64,000 nt of DNA from assembly GCA_017502875.1 (NCBI GenBank), contig JAFVUF010000012.1, positions 104,952 to 168,951 on the forward strand, read 5' to 3'. Positions 17,642 to 25,009 of this stretch are shown in pieces. The notes beneath the pieces were generated by a model that saw only the letters and a program-made list of their open reading frames with translations, was not told the origin of the DNA and ran no database searches. The position numbers and the translations under genes were made by a program. Within the stretch, counting starts at the first letter, position 1. The number at the start of each line of letters is the position of its first letter. This DNA comes from Clostridia bacterium (lineage in GTDB: Bacteria > Bacillota > Clostridia > Oscillospirales > CAG-272).

Positions 17642-18271
17642 TTACGCTTTAACGGTGTTGCGGATGAATACGATTCCGCCCTTTGCTCCGGGGATAGCTC
17701 CCTTAACAGCAATGAGGTTCTTATCCGCATCTACCTTGACGACGTCGAGGTTAAGAACAGTTACCTGCTCGTTACCGTACTGACCCGCCATCTTCTTGTT
17801 CTTGAAAATTCTCGCAGGATCGATAACACCCATCGAGCCGGGCTGACGGTGTATCGGGCCGGTACCGTGAGTAGCGCGAAGAGTGTGGTGATTCCATCTC
17901 TTAACAACTCCGGAGTAGCCGTGTCCCTTAGTCATACCGGTTACGTCGACCTTTTCGCCTGCTGCAAATACGTCAGCGGCAACGGTATCGCCTACATTAA
18001 GACCGGATATGTCATCAAGACGGAACTCCTTGAGATGACGCTTAACGGTAAGACCGTTCTTCTTGAAGTGTCCTGCCTCAGCCTTGCTTACTCTCTTTTC
18101 GGGAGTATCCATAAAGCCGAGCTGTACGGCGTTGTAGCCGTCTGTTTCAACGGTCTTCTTCTGGGCGACCACGCAGGGACCTGCCTCAATGACCGTTACG
18201 GGAATGACGTTGCCCTTCTCGTCGAAGATCTGGGTCATTCCGATTTTCTTTCCGATAATGCCTTTAACCAT
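17642..18271 (-). CDS. rplC: 50S ribosomal protein L3
   Basis: L3, 209 residues, starting [18 protein letters not shown], with the long finger region reaching the peptidyl transferase centre ([20 protein letters not shown]). Changes near that tip give tiamulin or linezolid tolerance in other species. It follows rpsJ with an unusually long 94 bp gap that contains a possible hairpin (GTCCG...CGGAC) before a GGAGG site. Confidence 0.96.
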   Translation of the reverse strand: MVKGIIGKKIGMTQIFDEKGNVIPVTVIEAGPCVVAQKKTVETDGYNAVQLGFMDTPEKRVSKAEAGHFKKNGLTVKRHLKEFRLDDISGLNVGDTVAADVFAAGEKVDVTGMTKGHGYSGVVKRWNHHTLRATHGTGPIHRQPGSMGVIDPARIFKNKKMAGQYGNEQVTVLNLDVVKVDADKNLIAVKGAIPGAKGGIVFIRNTVKA

Positions 18272-18365
18272 TTTTTAGTTCCTCCTGTTTTTTGTTATTG
18301 GTTGACGTTTTCGATGTCCGCCAACTTGACATAAAACGCTATCGGACGTTTTTGCTGACGCTGGA

Positions 18366-18674
18366 TTAGAGCTTAACGTCTATCTCAACGCCTGCGGGAA
18401 GCTCGATATTCATCAGGGCATCCGCAACCTTCTGCGAAGGATTGAGAATGTCGATGAGTCTCTTGTGAGTTCTGAGCTCAAACTGCTCACGGCTGTCCTT
18501 GTACTTATGAACAGCGCGGAGAATAGTTACGATTTCCTTCTCGGTAGGAAGCGGGATGGGTCCGGAGACCGCAGCGCCGTTTCTCTTGGCGACGTCGACT
18601 ATCTTTGCGGCAGCCGCGTCTACGAGAGCGTGGTCGTAGCTCTTGAGTCTTACTCTGATCTTTTCGCTTGCCAT
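18366..18674 (-). CDS. rpsJ: 30S ribosomal protein S10
   Basis: S10, 102 residues, beginning [20 protein letters not shown] and containing [20 protein letters not shown]. It belongs to the 30S head and is NusE, part of the rRNA antitermination complex. It is the first gene of the operon; the ATG has AAAAGGAGGAAAA upstream. No tuf or fusA gene precedes it, unlike in operons where str and S10 are joined. Confidence 0.97.
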   Translation of the reverse strand: MASEKIRVRLKSYDHALVDAAAAKIVDVAKRNGAAVSGPIPLPTEKEIVTILRAVHKYKDSREQFELRTHKRLIDILNPSQKVADALMNIELPAGVEIDVKL

Positions 18675-18918
18675 TGGGTTTTCCTCCTTTTAATTATACT
18701 GCGAAGCCGTCATCTTTTTCACACGGAATCGGGTGTTTCTCGGCGTTGCCTTAAAAATTTGTGCTGCGATAAATACGCAACACACCGAGCCGCTAAAAGA
18801 CCGTTACCTCGCGCCTCCCTTGCCTCGTTTTAAAGCGAAGCAGGTATCGGCAAGAGTCGAAGTTACCCTATAACAAGGAGTTTTATAGGCAATCTCCGAA
18901 AACTCGCCTCAATCAAGC
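18675..18918 (-). promoter_or_regulatory. long 5' leader of the S10 operon
   Basis: About 240 nt separate the probable start of transcription (near 18917) from rpsJ. On the minus strand it holds hairpin-forming stretches, for example CCTATAAAACTCC/TTGTTATAGG near the 5' end, and GTGTTGCG...CGCAGCAC further on. No T-run follows either, so these are not terminators. An autoregulatory role, as in E. coli S10, is inference. Confidence 0.5.
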
Positions 18919-18924
18919 CCTTTA

Positions 18925-18953
18925 ATTATAGCATATTAAAATAAAAAAGTCAA
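18925..18953 (-). promoter_or_regulatory. sigma-A promoter of the S10-spc-alpha operon
   Basis: On the minus strand, TTGACT (18953-18948) and TATAAT (18930-18925) are separated by exactly 17 bp, with an AT-rich region upstream that could be an UP element. This is the best promoter in front of the 15.5 kb ribosomal operon. Confidence 0.85.
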
Positions 18954-19241
18954 TACACTTTTTCATAATTTACAAAAAATTAATATTTTTCCATCATAAG
19001 CAACAGCATAGCCTCCACCCATTACCGTACTTTCCTGTTCCACACGGCAGCTCCTTCCAAGCAAGCGCGCCCGTATTTATATAATAAATGTAGACTTTTC
19101 TCCGTACTTGCCATTTGTTACCAATTTTGCCAATTTTTGTAAACAATTACCTATTTTTGCCAAAAGTCTTGATTTTCTACAAAATCCGTGGTAATATATA
19201 CTTACGGAACAAAAATCAACAAAAAGGAACGGTATACAAAA

Positions 19242-19484
19242 ATGAAAGCATCTGCAATAACCAAGAAGCTGGACGAGCTTGGAAGACTCGTCATACCCAA
19301 GGAGCTCAGGCGCGCCATCGGAGTCAAGGAAGGCGACACTCTTAAATTCGAGCTTAACGGAAACACCCTCATTCTCACAAAATTCGAATCAACCTGCCTT
19401 TTCTGCGGAAGCAGCGAAAGTCTTGTGGAATTCAAGGGAAAGCACGTCTGCGCCGAATGTCAAAGCTCCCTTACCAACGCGTAA
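19242..19484 (+). CDS. AbrB-family transition-state-type regulator with C-terminal Cys4 motif
   Basis: An 80-residue protein. The first 48 residues are a SpoVT/AbrB swapped-hairpin DNA-binding domain (KKLDELGRLVIPKELRRAIG, GDTLKFEL). The second half contains CLFCG and CAEC separated by about 16 residues, a zinc-ribbon-like arrangement common in clostridial AbrB homologues and absent from B. subtilis AbrB. The start is the ATG at 19242 with AAAAAGGAA upstream; a 5'-extended frame exists from 19188 but lacks homology. It probably acts as a global regulator in growth transitions; target genes cannot be inferred. A terminator hairpin follows. Confidence 0.85.
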   Translation: MKASAITKKLDELGRLVIPKELRRAIGVKEGDTLKFELNGNTLILTKFESTCLFCGSSESLVEFKGKHVCAECQSSLTNA

Positions 19485-19511
19485 GCGCGTACCACAAGTC
19501 CCCTTTCCAGC

Positions 19512-19541
19512 CGCCGTACCCGCAAGGTGCGGCGTTTTTTA
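19512..19541 (+). terminator. intrinsic terminator after abrB-like gene
   Basis: A GC-rich hairpin (CGCCGTACC / GGTGCGGCG around CGCAA) is followed by TTTTTT. It lies about 25 bp after the stop codon of the AbrB-like gene. Confidence 0.8.
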
Positions 19542-19604
19542 ACGCCTAACAGAGCAAAAAACGAGGTTTTTTCGCAATTTTTTCATATTTTTTTGTAAAA
19601 ACTC

Positions 19605-19633
19605 TTGCAATTTCTGGATAATAATGTTATAAT
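19605..19633 (+). promoter_or_regulatory. sigma-A promoter
   Basis: TTGCAA (19605-19610) and TATAAT (19628-19633) are 17 bp apart, about 55 bp before the start of the repeat protein gene. Confidence 0.75.
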
Positions 19634-19688
19634 TAACTTAATTATATAGGCGTTTTACGTCTCTATTCAGAAAGGATAGGTTTGAACC

Positions 19689-20933
19689 ATGAAAAGACTC
19701 GGTCGCTTTTTATCGCTCACGTTGCTCTCTTTAGCAACACTTATCGCTATGGCTGTTCCCTGCGCCGCAGCAGATTCCAAGTCAAGCTTTTTGACAGATT
19801 ACGGTATATACATACTTGCGGGTGCAGTTGCTGTAACAGGAATTATTTTACTTGTAATCGTTATATCGAGTAACGAGAATAAGCGCACGACAGAAGAACC
19901 GGCTCCCGTTGAGGAAGCCACTCCCGTTGAGGAGGCTGCTCCTGTTGAGGAAGCTGCTCCTGTTGAGGAAGTCGCTCCTGTTGAGGAGGTCGCTCCCGTT
20001 GAGGAAGCCACTCCCGTTGAGGAAGCCACTCCCGTTGAGGAGGCTGCTCCTGTTGAGGAAGCTGCTCCTGTTGAGGAGGTTGCTCCCGTTGAGGAGGTTG
20101 CTCCCGTTGAGGAGGTTGCTCCCGTTGAGGAGCCTGCTCCCGTTGAGGAGGTCGCTCCCGTTGAGGAGGTTGCTCCTGTTGAGGAGGTCGCTCCCGTTGA
20201 GGAGGCCGCTCCCGTTGAGGAGGCCGCTCCCGTTGAGGAGGTCGTTCCCGTTGAATTGGTCGCGCCTGTTGTTGTCGAAGGCGTTCAACCGGAATTCCCC
20301 GAGCTTGCGGACGATTTCGCGGTAGAGGCAAAGGAGATACCGGCAGAGGCAGTAGATAGCGAAACCGGTTGCGTTTACACCTTTAACGAAAAAGGAATTC
20401 CCGTTGCTCCCGAAGGAAAGATAATCCGTTATAAGTGGAGCTTCCTCGCAAGACTTTCTCAGGCTCACGCCGAGGTCAAGGAGCACTATATGACACTCCG
20501 CCGCACTCTTCTCGCGTACAAGAAGATGCGCTCAAACGAAAGCTGGAACTTCGACTCCTATTTTATAGGAAGAAAGACCATAGCAAAGCTCAAAATCAGA
20601 GGAAAGAACCTTGTGGTTTACTTCCCCATTGACCCCAAGGAAATGGAAGGCACGAAGTACGTAGGCGAGGACGCCTCCAAGATTTCGAGATACAAGGCTG
20701 TTCCGTTTGCGTATAGCATAAACGGTACCAGAAAGCTGAAGTACGCCATAGAGCTTATCGAGAAGCTCTGCGAGGGCAAGCCCGAGAAGGCGCCGGAGTT
20801 CGTTGACTCGGCGGACATTGAAAAGGCGCTTCCCACCCAGGACTTCGATACGCTGTATCAGCGCGACCTCATCAAGATAGGCGGCTTCATCTCCGTCAGC
20901 GCGGGAGCAAGCGCCGAGGAAGACGACGAATAA
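19689..20933 (+). CDS. membrane-anchored protein with VEE-x-A-P hexapeptide repeats and conserved C-terminal domain
   Basis: A 414-residue protein. It starts with a signal-like segment (about 1-28, ending VPCAAAD) and a transmembrane segment (about 38-58), then about 20 tandem hexapeptides of the form (A/V)(A/T)PVEE from residue 72 to 190, encoded by an 18 bp minisatellite (19904-20246). The C-terminal about 190 residues form a non-repetitive domain rich in Lys/Arg and aromatic residues (KWSFLARLSQAHAEVKEHY, YFIGRKTIAKLKIRGK, VVYFPIDPKEMEGTKYVGED). Domains like it occur in clostridial proteins of unknown function, to my recollection. The repeat array probably acts as an extended acidic spacer. 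The last residues (SAEEDDE) are acidic. Alleles may vary in repeat number. Confidence 0.75.
   Translation: MKRLGRFLSLTLLSLATLIAMAVPCAAADSKSSFLTDYGIYILAGAVAVTGIILLVIVISSNENKRTTEEPAPVEEATPVEEAAPVEEAAPVEEVAPVEEVAPVEEATPVEEATPVEEAAPVEEAAPVEEVAPVEEVAPVEEVAPVEEPAPVEEVAPVEEVAPVEEVAPVEEAAPVEEAAPVEEVVPVELVAPVVVEGVQPEFPELADDFAVEAKEIPAEAVDSETGCVYTFNEKGIPVAPEGKIIRYKWSFLARLSQAHAEVKEHYMTLRRTLLAYKKMRSNESWNFDSYFIGRKTIAKLKIRGKNLVVYFPIDPKEMEGTKYVGEDASKISRYKAVPFAYSINGTRKLKYAIELIEKLCEGKPEKAPEFVDSADIEKALPTQDFDTLYQRDLIKIGGFISVSAGASAEEDDE
19904..20246 (+). repeat. 18-bp coding minisatellite (VEE-x-A-P)
   Basis: About nineteen near-perfect copies of an 18 bp unit (for example GCTGCTCCTGTTGAGGAA), with sequence differences mainly at the first codon (GCT, GTC, GTT, CCT, ACT) and in synonymous positions. 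The order of variants shows block duplication: A-T, A-A, A-A, V-A, V-A occurs twice. All six frames are largely open through it as a by-product. Confidence 0.9.
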
Positions 20934-20990
20934 TTTGCGGCGCGCCTGCGATAAAGCGGTGCGAAATTGAATATACCTACCGATAGAAAA

Positions 20991-21029
20991 AGGACAGAGA
21001 ATGTTTTTACACTCTCTGTCCTCTTTTTT
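20991..21029 (+). terminator. intrinsic terminator (AGGACAGAGA stem)
   Basis: The stem AGGACAGAGA / TCTCTGTCCT is followed by CTTTTTT. It ends transcription from the repeat-protein gene and resembles other terminators in this window that begin with CGATAGAAAAAGGAC (57170 and 42350 regions). Confidence 0.8.
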
Positions 21030-21181
21030 GCAAATGCTGTTTTTTAGTTATGAGGCTCGGCTTTTGTCCCTTACCGCGCCTTTGTACGCCTTTTGGAGAA
21101 AAATCACCGACTTTTTCGCTTCAAAACCACCAAGCCCTCGGATTTTATCAAGCCGCAAGGTCTCCGTTTTTTTATAACCTA

Positions 21182-21210
21182 TTGACTTTTTTAAATTCAT
21201 ATGGTATAAT
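21182..21210 (+). promoter_or_regulatory. sigma-A promoter of gmd
   Basis: TTGACT (21182-21187) and TATAAT (21205-21210) with a 17 bp spacer, about 65 bp before the gmd start codon. The region from 21030 to 21180 shows nothing else recognisable. Confidence 0.8.
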
Positions 21211-21277
21211 TGTTTCAGCTTTAACTACAACACTATCAAAAAACAAAAATGCCAACGGCAACTGAAAGGAATGTACA

Positions 21278-22312
21278 ATGAAGAAGGCTCTTATTACGGG
21301 TATTACCGGACAGGACGGCTCATATCTCGCCGAATTACTTCTTGAAAAGGGTTACGAGGTATACGGAATCTGGAGACGCAAAAGCGTTGTTGATTACGGA
21401 AACGTAGATCATATAAAGGATAAAATCAATTTCATATACGCTGATATGACAGACGTTGTATCACTTATGACCGCCATGCGTATCTCGGATGCCGACGAGG
21501 TTTATAACCTTGCCGCTCAGTCCTTCGTCGCTACGAGCTGGGAGCAGCCGTTAGCTACCGCGGATATTGACGCCATTGGCGTAACCAATATGCTTGAGGC
21601 TATCCGTGCCGTAAAGCCTACCGCGAGATTCTATCAGGCGTCCACCTCCGAGATGTTCGGACTTGTGCAGGAGATACCCCAGAAGGAGACTACTCCCTTC
21701 TACCCCAGAAGCCCGTACGGCGTAGCAAAGCTCTACGGACACTGGATAACCAAGAACTACCGCGAGAGCTTCGGTATGTATACCTGCTCAGGAATCCTCT
21801 TTAACCACGAGAGCGAAAGAAGAGGCAAGGAGTTCGTTACCAGAAAGATAACCAATGCGGTAGCAAGAATCAAGTTCGGACTTCAGGACTGCCTTGAGCT
21901 TGGAAATATGGACAGCAAGCGCGACTGGGGACATTCCAAGGACTACGTCAAGGCGATGTGGCTTATGCTCCAGCAGGACACCCCCGACGATTACGTAATC
22001 GCAACCAACGAGACAAGAACCGTACGTGAATTTGTTGATATCGCGTTTAACGCGGCGGGCATTGAGCTTGAATGGAAGGGCTCAGGCGTAGACGAAATCG
22101 CGATAAACAAGGCAAACGGAAAGACCGTCGTAAAGGTAAACAAGAAGTTCTTCCGTCCCGCTGAGGTCGATCTTCTTCTCGGCGATCCCACCAAGGCAGA
22201 GACCAAGCTCGGCTGGAAGCGTGAGATCGACTTCAAGGAGCTCGTAACCCGTATGGTTAAGAACGACCTTGAGCTTACCGAAAAAGAGATAAAGATAAAC
22301 GGTATTAAATAA
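21278..22312 (+). CDS. gmd: GDP-mannose 4,6-dehydratase
   Basis: A 344-residue short-chain dehydrogenase/reductase. It converts GDP-D-mannose to GDP-4-keto-6-deoxy-D-mannose using bound NADP. The nucleotide motif [20 protein letters not shown] is at residue 7; the catalytic set is Ser/Thr in QASTSEMFG and Tyr-x3-Lys in [11 protein letters not shown], with the family motif FNHESERRG at about residue 168. An AAAGGA site lies before the ATG. It is followed 76 bp later by a reductase gene, so the pair would make GDP-rhamnose, GDP-fucose or a related GDP-deoxyhexose for surface glycans. Confidence 0.93.
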   Translation: MKKALITGITGQDGSYLAELLLEKGYEVYGIWRRKSVVDYGNVDHIKDKINFIYADMTDVVSLMTAMRISDADEVYNLAAQSFVATSWEQPLATADIDAIGVTNMLEAIRAVKPTARFYQASTSEMFGLVQEIPQKETTPFYPRSPYGVAKLYGHWITKNYRESFGMYTCSGILFNHESERRGKEFVTRKITNAVARIKFGLQDCLELGNMDSKRDWGHSKDYVKAMWLMLQQDTPDDYVIATNETRTVREFVDIAFNAAGIELEWKGSGVDEIAINKANGKTVVKVNKKFFRPAEVDLLLGDPTKAETKLGWKREIDFKELVTRMVKNDLELTEKEIKINGIK

Positions 22313-22334
22313 GCTTATTAACGTTTTTTGCAAG

Positions 22335-22376
22335 GCGTGTGAGGCGAAAACGCCTCGCACGCTGATTTTTTTAAAC
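22335..22376 (+). terminator. hairpin with T-run between gmd and the reductase gene
   Basis: GCGTGTGAGGCG / CGCCTCGCACGC (one G-T pair) around AAAA, followed by TGATTTTTTT. It would lower expression of the downstream reductase relative to gmd, or act as a processing site. Confidence 0.6.
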
Positions 22377-22388
22377 GAGGTACTGAAT

Positions 22389-23336
22389 TTGAAAGCACTT
22401 GTTATAGGAGCCGCGGGCTTTGTTGGAAACTATCTTATAAACGAGCTTAAAGCAAACGGCTATACAGTTTATGCAACCAAGCTCGCGCACGAACAGATTA
22501 TTTCAAGCTGTGATGGGGTGTATGATCTCGATATCACCGATAGCGAAGCGGTAAATACGCTTCTTTGCGAAATGCGTCCGAATAAGATATTTCACTTGGC
22601 GGCGCAAAGCTCGGTAAAGCTCTCTTGGGATAACCCCCAGCTCACCGTAAAGGTCAATATTTTGGGCTCATTAAACGTTTTGACGGCATGCAAAGCCATA
22701 AAAACAGACTCCTACTCCCCCACAGTAATGATGATAGGCTCGGCGGAGGAATACGGAAAGGTTACCCCGGAGGAATGTCCGATAAAGGAGGACCGCGCGT
22801 GCTCGCCTAAAAACATTTACGCGCTGACCAAGATGACTCAAAACCGTCTCGCCGAAATATACAGTGAGGCGTACGGCATGGATATCATTAACGTGAGAGC
22901 GTTCAACCACACGGGTCCAATGCAATCCCCGATGTTTGTAGTTTCCGATTTCTGCTCCCAGGTAGCAAAAATAGAAGCCGGAATACAGGAGCCGATAATT
23001 TCGGTAGGAAATCTTGACGCAATGCGCGATTTCACCGATGTACGCGATATCGTCGCGGCATACGTAAGGCTTTGTGAAAGCGGCAGGTCAGGTCAAACGT
23101 ATAACGTAGGAAGCGGCAAGGCGGTAAAAATCGCTGACGTGCTTGACATGATAATATCTAAGGCAAAATGCGCTATCGAGGTGCGGCGGGAAGCTGCCCG
23201 TATGCGCCCCTCGGACGTACCGTTGCATTGCGCTGACACCGAGAAAATACGTACCGAAACCGGTTGGTCGCCCAAAATCTCCCTTAGCCAAACAGTAGAC
23301 GATACCTTGAATTATTTCAGAAAATTATATTCGTAA
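22389..23336 (+). CDS. NAD(P)-dependent GDP-4-keto-6-deoxymannose reductase-like epimerase
   Basis: A 315-residue extended short-chain dehydrogenase: nucleotide motif IGAAGFVGNYLINELKANGY at the N-terminus, catalytic Tyr-x3-Lys in IYALTKMTQNRLAEIY at about residue 137, and the substrate region NVRAFNHTGPMQSP. This layout fits GDP-6-deoxy-D-mannose reductase (Rmd), which yields GDP-D-rhamnose; GDP-fucose synthase is less likely because that family has other motifs. The start is TTG at 22389 with GAGG seven bases upstream. Product identity is inferred from family resemblance and from gmd next to it. Confidence 0.8.
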   Translation: MKALVIGAAGFVGNYLINELKANGYTVYATKLAHEQIISSCDGVYDLDITDSEAVNTLLCEMRPNKIFHLAAQSSVKLSWDNPQLTVKVNILGSLNVLTACKAIKTDSYSPTVMMIGSAEEYGKVTPEECPIKEDRACSPKNIYALTKMTQNRLAEIYSEAYGMDIINVRAFNHTGPMQSPMFVVSDFCSQVAKIEAGIQEPIISVGNLDAMRDFTDVRDIVAAYVRLCESGRSGQTYNVGSGKAVKIADVLDMIISKAKCAIEVRREAARMRPSDVPLHCADTEKIRTETGWSPKISLSQTVDDTLNYFRKLYS

Positions 23337-23343
23337 CATAAAC

Positions 23344-23650
23344 GGGCTGTCGCATTTAGGCGCAACCGAAAATGACGAGAAAGTAAAGAAAAAAGGACGA
23401 GGAGTTCTCAAAACTCCTCGTCCTCTTTTTTACAAGCACTGCATTTAGTGATGTTTTCGCTTAGGCGAAAGTGAAGTTGCTACGCAGTGAAGTTTGCGCT
23501 ATGCGCAAGTGAAGTTTAGTTTGCCTACTTCGCCACAGGCGAAACTTCACTATCCGCAGGATAACTTCACTTACGTAGGGGTTGTTCACGTGGCAAACTT
23601 AGCCGTGCAGTGTACTTATGGACACTGCACATAACGAAACGCGACAGCCC
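23344..23650. repeat. ~307-bp element with 10-bp terminal inverted repeats, containing a terminator and an R3 hairpin tract
   Basis: GGGCTGTCGC (23344-23353) is perfectly inverted as GCGACAGCCC (23641-23650). Inside are a terminator (AAAAGGACGAGGAGTT / AACTCCTCGTCCTCTTTTTT, 23391-23431) and the R3 tract (23446-23635). R3 has AGTGAAGTT units separated by tiny hairpins such as TTCGC-tta-GGCGAA and TTGCGC-ta-TGCGCAA, then the inverted form AACTTCAC. A related 3' half occurs at 42413-42511. No coding capacity is seen. It behaves like a non-autonomous repeat. Confidence 0.7.
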
Positions 23651-23659
23651 CTTTAATAT

Positions 23660-24295
23660 TCATGCTCTTTTTCCCTTGCATATATGCGAAAGCGGACACT
23701 TTTCGCATTGTGGGGCGCGCGCGCGGCACGTTTCCCTGCCAAACCACACAAGACGGTGGCATAGGTCCGTCTGCTCCTCCGTCGGACAAAGAGGCGTAAG
23801 TATTTTTTCCACCTTAAAAGCGTCTTTTTCGGATTGCGGGTAAAATCCAAGCCGCCCACAGATACGTATACAATGCGTATCGGCGACTATTCCGCCAAGC
23901 GAAAACAGGTCGCCGCGGATAAGATTAGCTATCTTTCTCCCAACACCGGGAAGCTTAAGAAGCCCGTCCATGTCGCTCGGCACGCTTCCGCCGTGATCAG
24001 TAACAATTATCCTCGACATTTCCTTAATATTACTCGCTTTTGTACGGAAAAGTCCGCACGGACGCACAAGAGCTTCAAGCTCGGAAATATCAGCCTCCGC
24101 CATATCAGCAGCGGAAGGGTATCTTTTAAACAGGTCTCGGCACACAATGTTTACTCTTTCGTCGGTGCATTGCGCCGAAAGCCTCGCCATAACCGCAAGC
24201 TTCCATGGGTCGCCCTCATATTCAAGGGCGCAGTCGCTTCTGACGTTTTCTTTAAGTATGCGGATAAGCTCCGCCATCTTCTCTTTTTTAGTCAT
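23660..24295 (-). CDS. nth: endonuclease III
   Basis: A 211-residue DNA glycosylase/AP lyase for oxidised pyrimidines. The helix-hairpin-helix LPGVGRKIANLIRG carries the catalytic Lys, the Asp lies in GIVADTHCIRICGR, and the C-terminal [4Fe-4S] ligands are spaced C-x6-C-x2-C-x5-C (CRARAPQCEKCPLSHIC). I place the start at ATG 24295 because AAGGA lies 7-8 nt upstream; an ATG at 24322 would add nine unlikely residues overlapping maf. It is the last gene of a minus-strand run zapA-U32-maf-nth. Confidence 0.95.
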   Translation of the reverse strand: MTKKEKMAELIRILKENVRSDCALEYEGDPWKLAVMARLSAQCTDERVNIVCRDLFKRYPSAADMAEADISELEALVRPCGLFRTKASNIKEMSRIIVTDHGGSVPSDMDGLLKLPGVGRKIANLIRGDLFSLGGIVADTHCIRICGRLGFYPQSEKDAFKVEKILTPLCPTEEQTDLCHRLVWFGRETCRARAPQCEKCPLSHICKGKRA

Positions 24296-24297
24296 TT

Positions 24298-24915
24298 TTA
24301 ATCCTTTTTTCTTGCCTTGCACCCAAGCTTCAAGGTGAAATAATCTAACCCGAAATCCGACTTTAACACAGAAAACATCTTGTAAACGGGAAGTCCGACA
24401 ACGTTAAAGTACTCGCCGTCTATCTTCTCGATAAACACCGAGGCGGTATCCTGAATTCCGTAGCCACCCGCCTTGTCAAACGGCTCCCCTGACTCAACGT
24501 AGCGCAAAATCTCGGTTTTCGACAGCTCACGGAAGGTTACAAGGGTTACGTCGTGGGTAACCGAGGTCTGTCCGTTGAGGGAAAGAGCCACTCCGCTAAC
24601 GACCTTGTGAGTGCTTCCCGATAGCGCGGAAAGCATATCAAACGCTTCCTTTTCGCTGTGCGGCTTGCCGAATATCGTGTCGCCCTTAGCCACCACGGTG
24701 TCTGAGGCGATAAGAAGCTGGTCGCGCTTTATCAGCGGCATAACCGCCTGCGCCTTTCTGAGCGAAAGCTCCTCTGTAAAAAGCTCAGGAGTAAGCACAC
24801 GGTCAACAGTCTCGTCCGCGTCGCTTACCAATATCCTCGGCTCAAGTCCAAGATGAGTGAGTATCTCACGTCTTCTCGCGGACGCCGACGCCAATATAAT
24901 TTCAGGTATATTCAT
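24298..24915 (-). CDS. maf: Maf-type nucleoside triphosphate pyrophosphatase
   Basis: A 205-residue member of the Maf/HAM1-like family that hydrolyses non-canonical or modified nucleoside triphosphates. It begins MNIPEIILASASARRREILT, the family signature, followed by VSDADETVDR, then LIASDTVVAKGDTIFGKP and YVESGEPFDKAGGYGIQD. Maf genes are tied to cell division in B. subtilis. The neighbouring zapA gene fits a division/cell-wall context loosely. Two bases separate its stop from the nth start. Confidence 0.93.
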   Translation of the reverse strand: MNIPEIILASASARRREILTHLGLEPRILVSDADETVDRVLTPELFTEELSLRKAQAVMPLIKRDQLLIASDTVVAKGDTIFGKPHSEKEAFDMLSALSGSTHKVVSGVALSLNGQTSVTHDVTLVTFRELSKTEILRYVESGEPFDKAGGYGIQDTASVFIEKIDGEYFNVVGLPVYKMFSVLKSDFGLDYFTLKLGCKARKKD

Positions 24916-25009
24916 AACGTACAGTCGCTCCCGTAATCAGCATTTCAAGGTCTGCGGGTGCGCTCCTTGTCTTGTTTTTTAGGCTTGCCGCTTCTCCCGA
25001 CAAAGAATT

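Noticed and set aside
19848..20486. Several long open frames on both strands through the VEE-x-A-P repeat
   Set aside because: The 18-bp repeat keeps all frames open; products are monotonous (LLNGS or LLLRR repeats). Only the plus-strand frame at 19689 has a signal, a membrane segment and a non-repetitive domain.
23446..23635. CRISPR-like impression from regularly spaced short repeats
   Set aside because: Units are 7-9 bp with 8-15 bp spacers that are themselves palindromic; there are no 25-37 bp repeats, no unique spacers and no cas genes in the window.
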